The notes beneath the pieces were generated by a model, which was given only the letters and a program-made list of their open reading frames with translations, had not been told where the DNA came from and searched no databases. From positions 2,682,554-2,746,553 of the forward strand of contig CP064976.1 of NCBI GenBank assembly GCA_016699445.1: 64,000 bases of DNA, in the 5' to 3' direction. This stretch comes from Deltaproteobacteria bacterium (GTDB lineage: Bacteria; UBA10199; JACPAL01; GCA-016699445). Positions 45,040 to 55,715 of the stretch are shown piece after piece (the stretch's first letter is position 1; every line of letters starts with the position of its first letter). The position numbers and the translations under genes were made by a program.

Positions 45040-45353
45040 GGTTGGCTCGATTCTCCTGAAACCAGGTTACGCACGGTTCTTTCTAATGACGGATCTGACA
45101 TACTTAAACTTCCGGAGGTTCGCACACCTTGAATACTTCCAGGACTCAACGAGAGCACAGCTCGTAAACTTCCCGAAGTAACTACCTGACCTCCCGAAGC
45201 AGATGATGACAAAAGACTATTTTGGTCAGGCAAATCGCCTGATTGGATGCCTCCCCCAATAGGGGTGTCGGATGATGTGGGTGGAGTGGAAGAATAAATA
45301 CAACCCCCACAAAAAACTAAAAGCATCATTAAGCTCAAAATGTTTCGATTCAT
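45036..45353 (-). CDS. Small lipoprotein
   Basis: The 105-residue protein has a lipobox LVFCGGC (Cys about 18), then an S/G/T-rich low-complexity segment. Its C-terminal portion is weakly amphipathic (DPSLERTVRNLVSGE). Its stop overlaps the ATG of the fibre-like gene, so it is first in that operon and may anchor or assemble the fibre. Function inferred from position only. Confidence 0.6.
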   Translation of the reverse strand: MNRNILSLMMLLVFCGGCIYSSTPPTSSDTPIGGGIQSGDLPDQNSLLSSSASGGQVVTSGSLRAVLSLSPGSIQGVRTSGSLSMSDPSLERTVRNLVSGESSQP

Positions 45354-45468
45354 AATTTTACCTGATTCACTTACAACAACGTAAAAACCCTCTCGAAACT
45401 TAAGGAAAATGTTGGAAAATAAGAATTTTTATTGAGCCTGACGACAAGAGCGCTTTAGTGATTTCTCA

Positions 45469-46557
45469 ATGACTCAACCATTTTTAGGCTTTTGGGAAAC
45501 TTTGAAAAAACCCATCATTGGCATGGCCCCGATGGATGGGGTGACGGATTTTGCCTGTCGATCCATCACGGCAAAGCATGGTCGCCCAAGCGTCATGATG
45601 ACTGAATTCACGACAGCCACAGGGCTTTTTTATGCTCCGGAAGAAATTCTGAGGGATTTTGAATATAGTGAAATCGAAAGACCGATTGTCGCTCAAATCT
45701 ATGGGAATATTCCGGAGGATTTTTATCGTGCCACTCATGTGGTCTGCGAGTTGGGATTTGATGGTGTGGATATCAATATGGGTTGTCCTTCAAAGGCAGT
45801 GACCCAAAAGCTCTGCGGAGGACGACTGATCACAGCTCCCGATTTAGCTTTGGAAATTATCCGCGCCACACGTAGAGGCATTGATGACTGGGCTTCAGGC
45901 CAAACCCTCACTGACATTAAAACTCCGGCAAAAGTCATTCGAGTTATCGAAAAAATGAATGCTGGTCGCACGTTCACCCGCAAGAAAATCCCCTATTCAG
46001 TCAAAACACGCATTGGTTATGAAGACGTTGTGATTGAAAAATGGGTAGAAACTCTTCTCACAGAAAAACCCGCTGTCATCACCGTGCATGGACGTACATT
46101 AAAACAAATGTATCGAGGATTAGCTTCTTGGGAAGCCATTGCGGCAGCCGTCAAAGTAGCACAAGGCAGCGGAACGTTGATTCTGGGAAATGGAGATATT
46201 CATTCTCTTGAAGAAGCTCATCAAAAAATTGAAATGAGTGGTGTCGATGGTGTCTTGATTGGGCGCGGGAGCATCGGCAATCCGTGGATCTTTAGTGGAA
46301 AAATGCCTACACAGGAAGATCGTTTTAAAATCGCTCTCGAACACGCGTCTTATTATGATAATGGACAAGAAAACTGCCCAGGAAATAGCCCTGAAATCAG
46401 AAAGAGAGATTTTAAAAGTATCCGCAAACATTTGATTGGCTACCTCAGCCATTTTTCAGAAGCTGCAGCCTTAAGACATCGAGCTCTTCAAGCCTTAACT
46501 TTTGAAGAACTGAAACAGGTGTTGGATTTAACGAAGTTTGGTGGCCACACTGAGTGA
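45469..46557 (+). CDS. tRNA-dihydrouridine synthase
   Basis: This FMN enzyme reduces uridines in tRNA D-loops. The 362-residue product has GMAPMDGVTDFACRSI at the N-terminus, the catalytic cysteine region DINMGCPSKAV, KTRIGYEDV, the histidine in ITVHGRTLKQMY and the FMN-phosphate loop LGNGDIHS/DGVLIGRGSIGNPW. The subfamily (DusA/B/C-like) is not resolved, so no symbol is given. It may be co-transcribed with the pilin-like gene that follows. Confidence 0.9.
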   Translation: MTQPFLGFWETLKKPIIGMAPMDGVTDFACRSITAKHGRPSVMMTEFTTATGLFYAPEEILRDFEYSEIERPIVAQIYGNIPEDFYRATHVVCELGFDGVDINMGCPSKAVTQKLCGGRLITAPDLALEIIRATRRGIDDWASGQTLTDIKTPAKVIRVIEKMNAGRTFTRKKIPYSVKTRIGYEDVVIEKWVETLLTEKPAVITVHGRTLKQMYRGLASWEAIAAAVKVAQGSGTLILGNGDIHSLEEAHQKIEMSGVDGVLIGRGSIGNPWIFSGKMPTQEDRFKIALEHASYYDNGQENCPGNSPEIRKRDFKSIRKHLIGYLSHFSEAAALRHRALQALTFEELKQVLDLTKFGGHTE

Positions 46558-46658
46558 AATCCAACACTCACAGCAATCCCTATTTTAAATATATCAAACA
46601 CTTAACTCGTTACGAGCGATGGCATGGTCGTTGCCATAAGCTGTGGGGGTGTGACGGT
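46558..46658 (+). other. Structured leader between dus and pilin-like gene
   Basis: This stretch contains two adjacent hairpins, CTCG/CGAG and ATGGCA/TGCCAT, and a GTGGGGGTG run just upstream of the pilin-like ATG. The open frame through it (from 46554) lacks conservation features. It may be a regulatory leader, but it does not match any riboswitch consensus I can recall. Confidence 0.3.
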
Positions 46659-47099
46659 ATGAAAACACAATCTATTCTATCTACAAGAAAAGATCAGAGA
46701 GGTTTTACCCTCATCGAACTGGTCTTAGTTATCACCATACTGGGCATATTGGCAGTGACGGCGATGCCTAACTTCATCAATGTCAGTCAAAATGCCGAAG
46801 ACAATGCACGCATGGGAATTGTGGGATCGATACGAGAAGGTATCAGCCTACAAAAAGCACAAGATTTGGTTCAACATGGACCTCCAGGGAATTTTCCTGC
46901 AGCTTTAGATGCCGCTGCCGATGGGACAATCGCCAGTAGTGCTAGCCCCATTTTTGGAAGCATTCTCCATCACCCTATTACTTCCGACAACTGGACTAAA
47001 GTAAATGCCACCACTTATACCTACAACGATGGCACATCATCCTTTACATTCACCTACAATCCCGCAACAGGCTCCTTCTCTGCACCAGGATCGCCTTAG
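46659..47099 (+). CDS. Type II/IV pilin-like protein
   Basis: The 146-residue product has a class III prepilin signal: a short basic leader ending RG, cleavage before FTLIELVLVITILGILAV, with Glu at +5. This marks a pilin or pseudopilin. The mature C-terminal domain is small, with repeated T/N/Y strands (TTYTYNDGTSSFTFTYN). The start is the ATG at 46659, since the longer frame places 35 odd residues ahead of the leader. No other pilus assembly genes are in the window. Confidence 0.85.
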   Translation: MKTQSILSTRKDQRGFTLIELVLVITILGILAVTAMPNFINVSQNAEDNARMGIVGSIREGISLQKAQDLVQHGPPGNFPAALDAAADGTIASSASPIFGSILHHPITSDNWTKVNATTYTYNDGTSSFTFTYNPATGSFSAPGSP

Positions 47100-47117
47100 A
47101 AGTCAGAGGGAGATCAA

Positions 47118-48920
47118 CTAGCGCATATTTCCGGCTAAAATATTTTTTCTGATTCTTATGCTTTTAGGTGTGACTTCCACTTGCTCGTCATCGCGGATAA
47201 ATTCAATCGCGCGCTCCAAAGTCATGGGGAGAACAGGTGTCAGCGTCAAAGCTTCGTCTTTGCTGGTGGTACGCATATTGGAAAGCTTCTTTTCTTTACA
47301 GGGATTAACATCGAGATCCTGTTCGCGGCTGTTTTCACCCACGATCATACCTTCATGCACAGGAATACCAGGCTCGATAAATAAAACTCCATGTGGTTCT
47401 AAATGAAACAAAGCATAGGTCACACTCTCACCGGCTCGATCACTCACTAAAGCTCCATTGATACGACCTTTGATTTCACCACGCATGGGTTCGTACCCTG
47501 TCACATAAGAATTCATGAGACCTGTACCTTTGGTATCCGTTAAGAATTCACTACGATAACCAATCAAACCTCGTGATGGGATAGAAAACTCCAAACGCAC
47601 ACGGCCTGAACCATGATTGACCATATTAACCATACGGCCCTGACGTTGAGCGAGTTTTTGTGTGACAATACCTGTAAAGTCTTCTCCAATATCCACAAAA
47701 AGATGTTCGATAGGTTCAGTCTTCACACCATTTTCTTCTTTGGTAATGACCTGAGGACGACCCACAGAAATTTCAAATCCTTCACGACGCATCGTCTCGA
47801 TCAAGATCGCCATTTGAAATTCACCACGACCTTTCACGATGAAATTGTCAGCTGAATCACCAGGCTCCACACGAAGAGCAACATTGAGCAGAGTTTCTTT
47901 TTGTAAACGTTCTAAAATTTTTCGAGACTGAACCAACGAACCTTCACGTCCAGACAACGGTGATGTATTGACCATAAACTTCATGGACACTGTAGGCTCA
48001 TCGACGGTGATACGCTTCAAAGCTTTGGGAGCGCTTTGAGTACAAATCGTATCGCCAATCTCAACATTTTCAATTCCTGCTAAAATAACAATTTCACCCG
48101 CATCCACCTGATCCACATCTTTGAACCGAATACCTTCGTACACTTGAAGATTCACAACTTTCAAATTAGCAGGTTTTCCGTCTCTTCCGATACAAGCCAA
48201 AGAATCATTCTTCTTAGCAGAACCATTAAACACACGACCAATGGCCAAACGACCCAAATAATCCGAATAACCCAAATTGGTCACAAGCATTTGAAACGGA
48301 TTGGCTGGATCTGAGGATGGTGGTGGCACTTCTTCCACAATTTTATCAAAGAGAGGTGCAAAGCTCTCACCCTTTTCTGTCAGAGTATTTTGAGCAATCC
48401 CTTCACGACCAATGGCATAAAGAATAGGAAATTCGATTTGAGTATCATCGGCATCCAGATCAATGAAAAGATTATACACTTCGTTCAACACTTCCTGGGG
48501 ACGCGCATCTTTACGATCGATCTTGTTAATCAAAACAATAATTTTTAAACGCGCCTCAAGAGCCTTTTTCAAAACAAATCGTGTTTGAGGCAAAGGACCT
48601 TCAGAAGCATCTACGAGCAGGATCGCACCATCAACCATCTTGAGCCCGCGCTCCACTTCACCACCAAAATCGGCGTGGCCGGGAGTATCGATGATATTGA
48701 TCTTAGTCCCCTTCCATTGAACGGAGCAGTTTTTGGAAGCAATTGTGATTCCACGTTCACGTTCCAAATCCATGCTATCCATCACGCGATCATCGACGGC
48801 TTGATTGTCACGGAAGGTTCCGCTTTGCTTGAGCATTCCATCGACGAGGGTTGTTTTTCCATGATCGACGTGAGCGATAATGGCGATATTACGAATCTTT
48901 TCGTTGTGTATTTTTTCCAT
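47118..48920 (-). CDS. typA: Translational GTPase TypA/BipA
   Basis: BipA/TypA is a ribosome-binding GTPase used in stress and 50S assembly. The 600-residue product has P-loop AHVDHGKTTLVDGML, G3 DTPGHADFGGEVER, NKIDR, and the family end EAIEF-type helix VTPKSIRIRKNIL. The start is MEKIHNEKIRN rather than the longer frame. Reading frame intact. It is convergent with the pilin-like gene and divergent from the giant surface-protein gene. Confidence 0.95.
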   Translation of the reverse strand: MEKIHNEKIRNIAIIAHVDHGKTTLVDGMLKQSGTFRDNQAVDDRVMDSMDLERERGITIASKNCSVQWKGTKINIIDTPGHADFGGEVERGLKMVDGAILLVDASEGPLPQTRFVLKKALEARLKIIVLINKIDRKDARPQEVLNEVYNLFIDLDADDTQIEFPILYAIGREGIAQNTLTEKGESFAPLFDKIVEEVPPPSSDPANPFQMLVTNLGYSDYLGRLAIGRVFNGSAKKNDSLACIGRDGKPANLKVVNLQVYEGIRFKDVDQVDAGEIVILAGIENVEIGDTICTQSAPKALKRITVDEPTVSMKFMVNTSPLSGREGSLVQSRKILERLQKETLLNVALRVEPGDSADNFIVKGRGEFQMAILIETMRREGFEISVGRPQVITKEENGVKTEPIEHLFVDIGEDFTGIVTQKLAQRQGRMVNMVNHGSGRVRLEFSIPSRGLIGYRSEFLTDTKGTGLMNSYVTGYEPMRGEIKGRINGALVSDRAGESVTYALFHLEPHGVLFIEPGIPVHEGMIVGENSREQDLDVNPCKEKKLSNMRTTSKDEALTLTPVLPMTLERAIEFIRDDEQVEVTPKSIRIRKNILAGNMR

Positions 48921-49045
48921 AAGGTGGGCGCTACTGGCAGGTGGACTTAATTTAAGCAAACAAAATCAACCTAATACAGAACCTCAAAATAAGGCTAAAG
49001 TTTTATCCAAACCCTACCGTTACGACAATTTGGGAGAGTCTATTA

Positions 49046-52000
49046 TGAGGGACGTAATCCATCGTGTTTATGTAGGGGCTGTCTTATTATTGCTTCTAAT
49101 CCAGGCATCAGTGCTGCGGCTACTAAGACCTGGGATGGTGAGGGCGCTGATAATAATTGGTCGACTCCAGAAAACTGGGATAACGATGTAAAGCCTTCAA
49201 ATGGAGACACCATTGTTTTTGATAGTACTTCATCGAAAAACTGCACCATAAATGACAATATCACCAGCAACAACTTTACGATTACATCTGATTATAGCGG
49301 AGTTATCACAGCCGCTTCTGGAAAAAATATCACTATCAATGGAGATTTTAGCCAATCGGCTGGTAGCTTTGCTCTTGATGACGGAGCCTTTACATTAAAC
49401 TCTAATTTTACTGTCAGTGGGGGTACTTTAACCCTTGGATCCACAGCTCCTACTTTTAACGGAGCTGTGACTGTTTCAGGTACAGGCACAGTCAATGCCA
49501 GCAATGCTGGTTTAACAGCGATTACGTTTAATTCCACATTCAACATGTCCTCAGGAACACCTACATGGACCATAAAATCTGGAACTACCTACACATTCAA
49601 ATACGGTGTCACTATAACTGTTGGCACGATCGATACAAGCAACCTCAATGCTGTATTTGCAGAGGCAAGTGATGCCACACTGGATGTCGATAGCTCCGCT
49701 ACTTTTAACAATGTAGAAATTAACAAACCTGGAGCTTGGGGTTTTAGCACAAATGATACAATCAATGTCGCCGGCACTCTCACGTTAACCAGCGGAAGCT
49801 TTCAAGGTTCTGGAAAACTTGTTACTGTCAATGGATCCGCTGGAGAAAACTTTAGAGGAGGCGGTGCAAAAGTTGAAATGACTGCAGGTACCTTTACTGT
49901 CGCCACCTACGCTACAAACCTTCCCTACATGAAAGTGAATGGGGAACTCTTACCGGCTTCACTTCAGGAGCCACCACTTTTAATAAGTTAGAAATTGTAT
50001 CGGGAACTTTTTCTGAAGGAGCTGGTAGTATTTCAATTACCAATTAGTTTACTCAGACCGGTGGAACAGCCACACTAGGCTCCGGTGTCCCCACTTTTAA
50101 CAACAATGTTAATGTGGAGGGCGGTTCTCTCACTTTTGGATCGGGTGTCCCTAATTTTATATCGAATGTTTATATCTATGGATCTGGAACTATTGTTGAC
50201 GCCAGCAATGGAGCTTTATCAAGTATTACATTTCCAGGTGAATTTAAAGTCTATGACACGGATGTCAACAGCGCTCCCGTAGAAGATCCAACATGGATTG
50301 CAAAAAGTGGTGCTAATTATACATTTACGGGTGGATTCACTTTTACAGCAGGTACATTTACCAATCTGGAAAATCTGAATCTTACTTTTGTGGGAGGTGG
50401 TGGTGATTTTGTTATTGGTAGCGATAAAACAGTCCACAATCTCACAGTTAATAAAGATGCCACGTGGGCTGTTGCCTTTTCGAATCATACAGTCACCGTC
50501 AGTGGAACGCTTTCGCTGGTCAATGGAACAGTCACTTCAGGAACCATCCTCACTTCAGGAGGATCGGCCAGTTCAACTTTTGATGGAGGAACTGCCATTG
50601 TCAGTATTGATTCGGGAACATTTACAATCAACAATGCTAATGGAGCAACAACCAATGTACCTAAAATGAAAGTCAATGGTGGGACTCTCAGCGGCATGGA
50701 TACTGTTGCAGGCACTGGAGTAACAACCTTTAATCAACTTGATGTAGTCTCTGGAACTCTCAGCATCGGAAACAGCGCAATTAACGTAACAAACAATTAC
50801 ACTCAAACAGATGGAACCGTTACTTTTGGTGCTGGCGCTTCTACTTTTAATGGAAACTTTGAAGTCGACGCAGGCACTTTTACTTTTGGCTCCGGAACAC
50901 CCTCTTTTGTTGGGTCTGTCACGATTGCCGGGACAGGAAGTGTCGATGCTAGCAATGATGGATTAACAGCTATCACCTTTGTCTCTCCTTTTGAAATGTC
51001 TTCAGGGACACCTACCTGGATTGCAAAAAGTGGTGCGACTTATACTTTCAAAAATCACTTTACTCTAACGAGTGGAACCTTTGATCTCAGCTCTTTAAAT
51101 ATCACAGGATACAAGAGTGGTTTCGGAGCCTATACATTCAATGTCAGTACAGTAAATCCGGTCGTCGTGAATAATCTAACTCTTGACTTTGACGGGGGAT
51201 GGCCCCTGGATTTAAACGCAAAAACTTGGACGGTAAATGGAAACTTAACCCTCACTTCAGGCGCATTAAATAACGGAACCATAAATGCTAAAGGAAATGT
51301 CACCGTTGGCTCTGCGTTTGGTGGTGGTTCTACCACATTAAACTTTACAGGAACATCTAACCAAAATTTCGATCTCACAGGAGCGACCGGACGCTTCAAC
51401 TCTGCAATCACAGTGAATAGCTCAAGTACAGTCACCCTTCTCTCTGCTCTCGTCATGGATGCTAACAGTCAAAATCTAACCCTTACTTCAGGAACTCTGG
51501 CTTTGAACGGAAATAACCTCACCGTCAATGGAACGAGCGCTACAATGACCGTTGCCAGTGGAGCCACACTTCAACTCGATGGAAATGAAACAATTACGGC
51601 CAATTCTACATACCCAACTTTAGATGCGGGTAGCACTGTAAAATATGTGGGTGCCGCAACAGGTGGAAGTCCTGATTACACGATTCAAGATTATTCTTAT
51701 TCCAACCTGACCATTGCTGGTGGAAATACAAGTATCTTTGCTCAAGGAGCCAATACTACGGTCGCAGGAACTCTCACCCTTACAACCGGAATTTACGATT
51801 TAGCGACGTACAACCTCATCGGTGGAGGAACAATTAATAACGACGCTGGTCTTACGGGAAACACCAGACTTAGATTACGTGGTGGAGAAACAGTGACCAT
51901 GACCAAAGATACCAATAGTGGTACAGTCGAATATACAGGGACAAGTACTTATGCCTCTCTAGCTTATGATAATTCTTACTATAACTTGATTATTAATGGT

Positions 52001-53680
52001 TCCTCAGGATCGTTTACTCATGATGCCGCATTAACGGTTAATGGCAATTTAACTCTCACTGCAGGTACTCTGAATAGCTCCGGACAAGACCTGAATATCT
52101 ATGGGAGCTTCATCAACAACAGTGTGTATACGAGTGGCAATAACACCCTTAGTTTCCTCGGAGCCTCTGCTCAAAACTTTAATCCAGGAACAGGATCCAC
52201 TTATAAAAATATTTATCTTGGGAAATCAGGTTCGGCTGTTTCTCTGATCACACACAATTTAGCCTTGGATGGAGATATATATTTTAATGGAGGAGAATTC
52301 GTTCAAGGCTCACAAACGATCACAGCCACATCTATCAACTTCTTATCCGGCACATTCACCGGAGGATCCGCAAATATCACATTATCGGGTTCGTTCTCTC
52401 AATCAGCGGGAATTTTTACCAGCACATCTGCCGTACTTTATGTTGGATACAATTTTGGTCGCAGTGGTGGTACGTTTAATCATAATAATGGAACAGTGAA
52501 TTTTAATGGTGGCTCACAAACTGTTGAAGGAAGCACAACATTCTATGACTTTACCAAATCAGTATCTTCCGCTGATATATTCACATTGACCGCTGGCACG
52601 ACTCAAACAGTGGCTCACACACTCACTCTCAATGGAGCTTCGGGACAACTTTTGACCTTAGCCAGCACCGGTGCAGCGGCTATGATTAATCCTACTTCAT
52701 ATTCTTTTAGCTACCTTTCCACTAGCTATAGCACCAATAGTAACGGCGGCATTGTCTCATGTCTCACTGGCTGCGTAGACGGTGGTCATAATACCGGCTG
52801 GAGCTTTACAACACCCACACTCGCTATCACAGGTCTTTCAGCTCTTGAAAATTCAGGAGCTGTTGCCGTCACTGTTACAATGACAGGAACCAGCGGATCT
52901 ACAGTTTCTGTAGACTACGCCACCAGCAATGCAACGGCTGCTGCAGGACCTGACTATACAGCCACTTCTGGATCACTGACTTGGACATCCGGACAAACGG
53001 GTGCCAAAACATTCAACGTCGCCCTGACTTCTGACACAATTGATGAAGATGATGAGACAATCACTCTGACCATTTCCAACCCTTCCAATGCTACCATCTC
53101 GAGCGCCGTAGCTCTCTTAACCATTACAGATGATGATGCCGCGCCAACGGTGGCTTGGACAACACCACTTCAAACATCTGCTGAATCAGGCTCCACGACT
53201 GTAACCGCTCAACTCTCCAGCATCACTAGTCGCAATGTGACTGTCCCCTTCTCTGTCACCGGAACAGCCACTGGTACTACAGACTATTCAATCACAGCCT
53301 CTCCGCTCACAATTACAGCAGGATCCACAACAGCCTCTGCAACAATTACAATTGTAAATGATTCCACTCACGAAAGTGATGAGACAGTTATACTGACTAT
53401 CGACACACCTGTTAATGCAACCACAGGGGCCACACTGATTCATACCCTCACAATCACAGATGATGATAGTGCCGGAAGTGGTGGGTCTAGTGGTGGTTCT
53501 GGTGGTGGTGCCGGTGGAAGCAGTGGCACTGGTGGCGATAGTGGTTCGGGTGGTTCTAGTGGATCTGGAGGAAGTAGTGGATCAGGTGGAATCTCTGGAT
53601 CTAGTGGCTCTGGCGGAAGCAGTGAAACGGGAGGATCTGGAGGGTCTTCAGGAACTTCAGGAACAGGCGCTTCCCTGTGA
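49046..53680 (+). CDS. Giant secreted beta-repeat/Calx-beta adhesin-like protein (broken frame)
   Basis: After a signal peptide (LLLLLIQ, then GISAAAT once a G is added at 49104-49105) come WDGEGADNNWSTPENWD and about 1100 residues of beta repeats: TFGSGTPSFVGSV, SSGTPTWIAKSGATYTF, LTSGTF. This pattern is common in right-handed beta-helix surface proteins. Two Calx-beta domains follow (DYATSNATAAAGPDYTATSG and DIDEDDE-like calcium acids; DYSITASPLTITAGSTTASA). The end is a long Gly/Ser tail. Breaks: 49104-49105, four G at 49941-49944, and an in-frame TAG at 50045-50047. It is probably cell-surface or secreted. Confidence 0.72.
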
Positions 53681-53695
53681 GTGTAGAAACAGCTC

Positions 53696-55084
53696 ATGTG
53701 GATACTGGAATTGTCTATCGCACATGGAGGTGACAGCGTGTTGTTGAGCTCTGAAACTTCCGAAGACGGACATGGCGCTGAATATACTGTGGGTGGTGTT
53801 GTCGTTACTATACCTTTAGGTACAGGATCCTCTTCAGATATTGTCGTCTCCAGCGAACCAACCTCAGATGATGAAGATATTATTTTCTCCTCACCCTATG
53901 CAGGCTCTGGAAGAGGTATGGCTGTAGTGATTCCTCGCAGCTTACTTTCTGGCGATGTCAGCTTTATTGGACATGAAAGATCTCCGAGTGTTTCGGCATT
54001 AACCTCTTCTGCGATAGGCTCTGAATCCACCACTCCAGGCGTGATTCTCTACGGAAGTGAAGATGGAGATCATTTTGGAGCTTATGTGGCTACCGGAGAT
54101 ATCAATGGGGATGGCAATATAGAATATCTCTTCGCCGCTCCTGGTGAAGGTGCTTACGGAGCTGTTCATATTTACGATCAGGATTTAACCGAAATAGCGA
54201 CAATTTTAGGAAGTGCCGATCAACCCATCAATTCAATTATTGTTGCTCAGGTCATGGGCGGATCTGCAGCAGATATTATTCTTGGACCTGATAATCATGC
54301 TTTAAATGCCGACCTTACAACAAGTTCTGCTCTAACTCTTTCTCAATATTCCTCACGCATCACGGTTGTAGAAGGTTCTTCAAGTTTAAGTGGAACAATA
54401 AACTTGTCAGAAAGTGACAGCCAAGCGGTTGTGGGCACTGGAAACACCTATCAATCGGTCACAACAGGTGATGTGAATGGTGACTCTTATAATGATATTA
54501 TAGCGTCTACATCCAACTCAGTCGCTATCTTCCTGGGACCTATCACGGCGGCCACCCATATTTCCTATGATAATGCCAGCTACATTATTACAGGAGAAGG
54601 TGGCTATTTTGGACAATCGCTCAATACGGGTGATGTTAATCATGACGACATCGATGATATCCTGATTGGAGCACCTGGAGAGGGTGATTATGGGTCTATT
54701 TACATCCTCTTCGGTCGTTATTTTTGGGATTCCGATTCTATCACCAGCCAAATCTCATTAGAACTCGCCTCAAAGATTTCAGGAACAACAGGGACTATCG
54801 GTAGTGATATGCTCGTTCATGCATCAGATTCTGGAGCTCTGACTTTGTACACAAGTGAAAATGAAACATCGACTTTAGAGCTAACTCTTTCCAGCACAAA
54901 AGCTATCGATCAAACGGGTGAGATCAGTGTCGGAGGAAGTTCTTCAGCAATTGGCTGCAACTTTATAAAGGATACCAATCATGAAGATGGTAATATTTAT
55001 TACATCTCTATTTTAGCACCTCTTATCTTAATAAGACTCTTTAAAGGATCTTTAAAAACTATGAGAAAGTGTCATTGCAAGTAG
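53696..55084 (+). CDS. FG-GAP repeat protein, probably part of the preceding gene
   Basis: This frame is in the same phase as the Calx-beta gene, separated by stops at 53678-53686. Between them another frame reads PVSVETAHVDTGIVYRTW, so one or two indels near 53673-53735 could fuse the two. Three FG-GAP/integrin-alpha-like blades are clear: GDINGDGNIEYLFAAPGEG, GDVNGDSYNDIIAS and GDVNHDDIDDILIGAPGEG, each with a calcium loop. The last residues (MRKCHCK) are read from the palindrome at 55068, suggesting that the true C-terminus was lost or is out of frame. Confidence 0.6.
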   Translation: MWILELSIAHGGDSVLLSSETSEDGHGAEYTVGGVVVTIPLGTGSSSDIVVSSEPTSDDEDIIFSSPYAGSGRGMAVVIPRSLLSGDVSFIGHERSPSVSALTSSAIGSESTTPGVILYGSEDGDHFGAYVATGDINGDGNIEYLFAAPGEGAYGAVHIYDQDLTEIATILGSADQPINSIIVAQVMGGSAADIILGPDNHALNADLTTSSALTLSQYSSRITVVEGSSSLSGTINLSESDSQAVVGTGNTYQSVTTGDVNGDSYNDIIASTSNSVAIFLGPITAATHISYDNASYIITGEGGYFGQSLNTGDVNHDDIDDILIGAPGEGDYGSIYILFGRYFWDSDSITSQISLELASKISGTTGTIGSDMLVHASDSGALTLYTSENETSTLELTLSSTKAIDQTGEISVGGSSSAIGCNFIKDTNHEDGNIYYISILAPLILIRLFKGSLKTMRKCHCK

Positions 55085-55113
55085 ATCGACCTGGCTAGAC
55101 TTGCAATGACACT
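55068..55113. repeat. Perfect inverted repeat (GTCATTGCAAG type)
   Basis: Arms AGTGTCATTGCAAGT and ACTTGCAATGACACT are perfectly paired over 15 bp around a 16-base loop. It resembles the widespread GTCATTGCGAG palindromes and can also end transcription of the FG-GAP gene. Its left arm supplies that gene's last codons. Confidence 0.7.
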
Positions 55114-55130
55114 ATTTCTTAAATCAACCA

Positions 55131-55166
55131 TTGACTTGATATAACTATATTACTATATAGTTATAT
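55131..55166 (+). promoter_or_regulatory. Promoter and ArsR operator of the sulfur operon
   Basis: TTGACT (55131-55136) and TATATA (55154-55159) are spaced by 17 bases, a good sigma-70 promoter. The perfect inverted repeat ATATAACTATAT-TACT-ATATAGTTATAT (55139-55166) covers the spacer and -10 and abuts the ATG at 55167. Occupancy by the ArsR-type regulator encoded in the operon would block polymerase. With transcription starting about 7 bases after the -10, the mRNA would be leaderless; no ribosome binding site is visible. Confidence 0.7.
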
Positions 55167-55715
55167 ATGAAAATTAAAAACATTTCACCTTCAGATCTTA
55201 TCAAAACTAAGCAGCATAGTTCTTGCTATATTTTAGATGTTCGCAATCCAGACGAGTTTCAGGCTTGTCACTTAGCTGGAGCGATCAATCTCCCTCTGGA
55301 TTTGATTGAACAAGGAAAAACAGACACTATTCCTCAGGATCAACCTGTATACCTTGTATGTCAAAGCGGCATGAGAACTGAAAGAGCACGCAAGCTACTT
55401 GAAGCCAAAGGGTACAACAATCTGGTTTGTATCGAAGGCGGCATGAATGCCTGTGCTCAAATCTCCGGCGCAGTCATACAAAACTCAAAACGACTCCCCC
55501 TCATGAGACAAGTACAAATAGCTGCGGGATCATTGGTCGTCATAGGAATCATTCTCTCCAAGCTCCTCCATCCTGCTTTTGTTTATTTGAGTCTCTTTGT
55601 CGGATCAGGACTTATTTTTGCGGGAAGTACAGGCTTTTGCGGTATGGCAATCCTTCTTGAAAAAATGCCCTGGAATCACATTGAACAAAAACAAGGGGGA
55701 TCGTGTGACAATTGA
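55167..55715 (+). CDS. Rhodanese with C-terminal DUF2892 membrane domain
   Basis: Residues 1-100 form a rhodanese domain with ILDVRNPDEFQACHLAGAINLPL and the active-site loop CQSGMRTERA (sulfur-carrying Cys about 72). Residues 110-170 hold two membrane helices of the DUF2892 type (VQIAAGSLVVIGIILSKLL and VYLSLFVGSGLIFAGSTGFCG). This membrane-tethered sulfurtransferase architecture occurs in persulfide/sulfide-handling operons. It is first in the operon and overlaps the ArsR gene by 11 bp. Confidence 0.88.
   Translation: MKIKNISPSDLIKTKQHSSCYILDVRNPDEFQACHLAGAINLPLDLIEQGKTDTIPQDQPVYLVCQSGMRTERARKLLEAKGYNNLVCIEGGMNACAQISGAVIQNSKRLPLMRQVQIAAGSLVVIGIILSKLLHPAFVYLSLFVGSGLIFAGSTGFCGMAILLEKMPWNHIEQKQGGSCDN

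Noticed and set aside
42854..45353. Prophage remnant
   Set aside because: Only fibre-like repeats are present, with a signal peptide and lipoprotein partners; no capsid, portal, terminase or integrase is seen.
46558..46658. Possible riboswitch (c-di-GMP type) before the pilin-like gene
   Set aside because: Hairpins are present but the conserved GEMM core bases are not; kept only as an unnamed structured leader.
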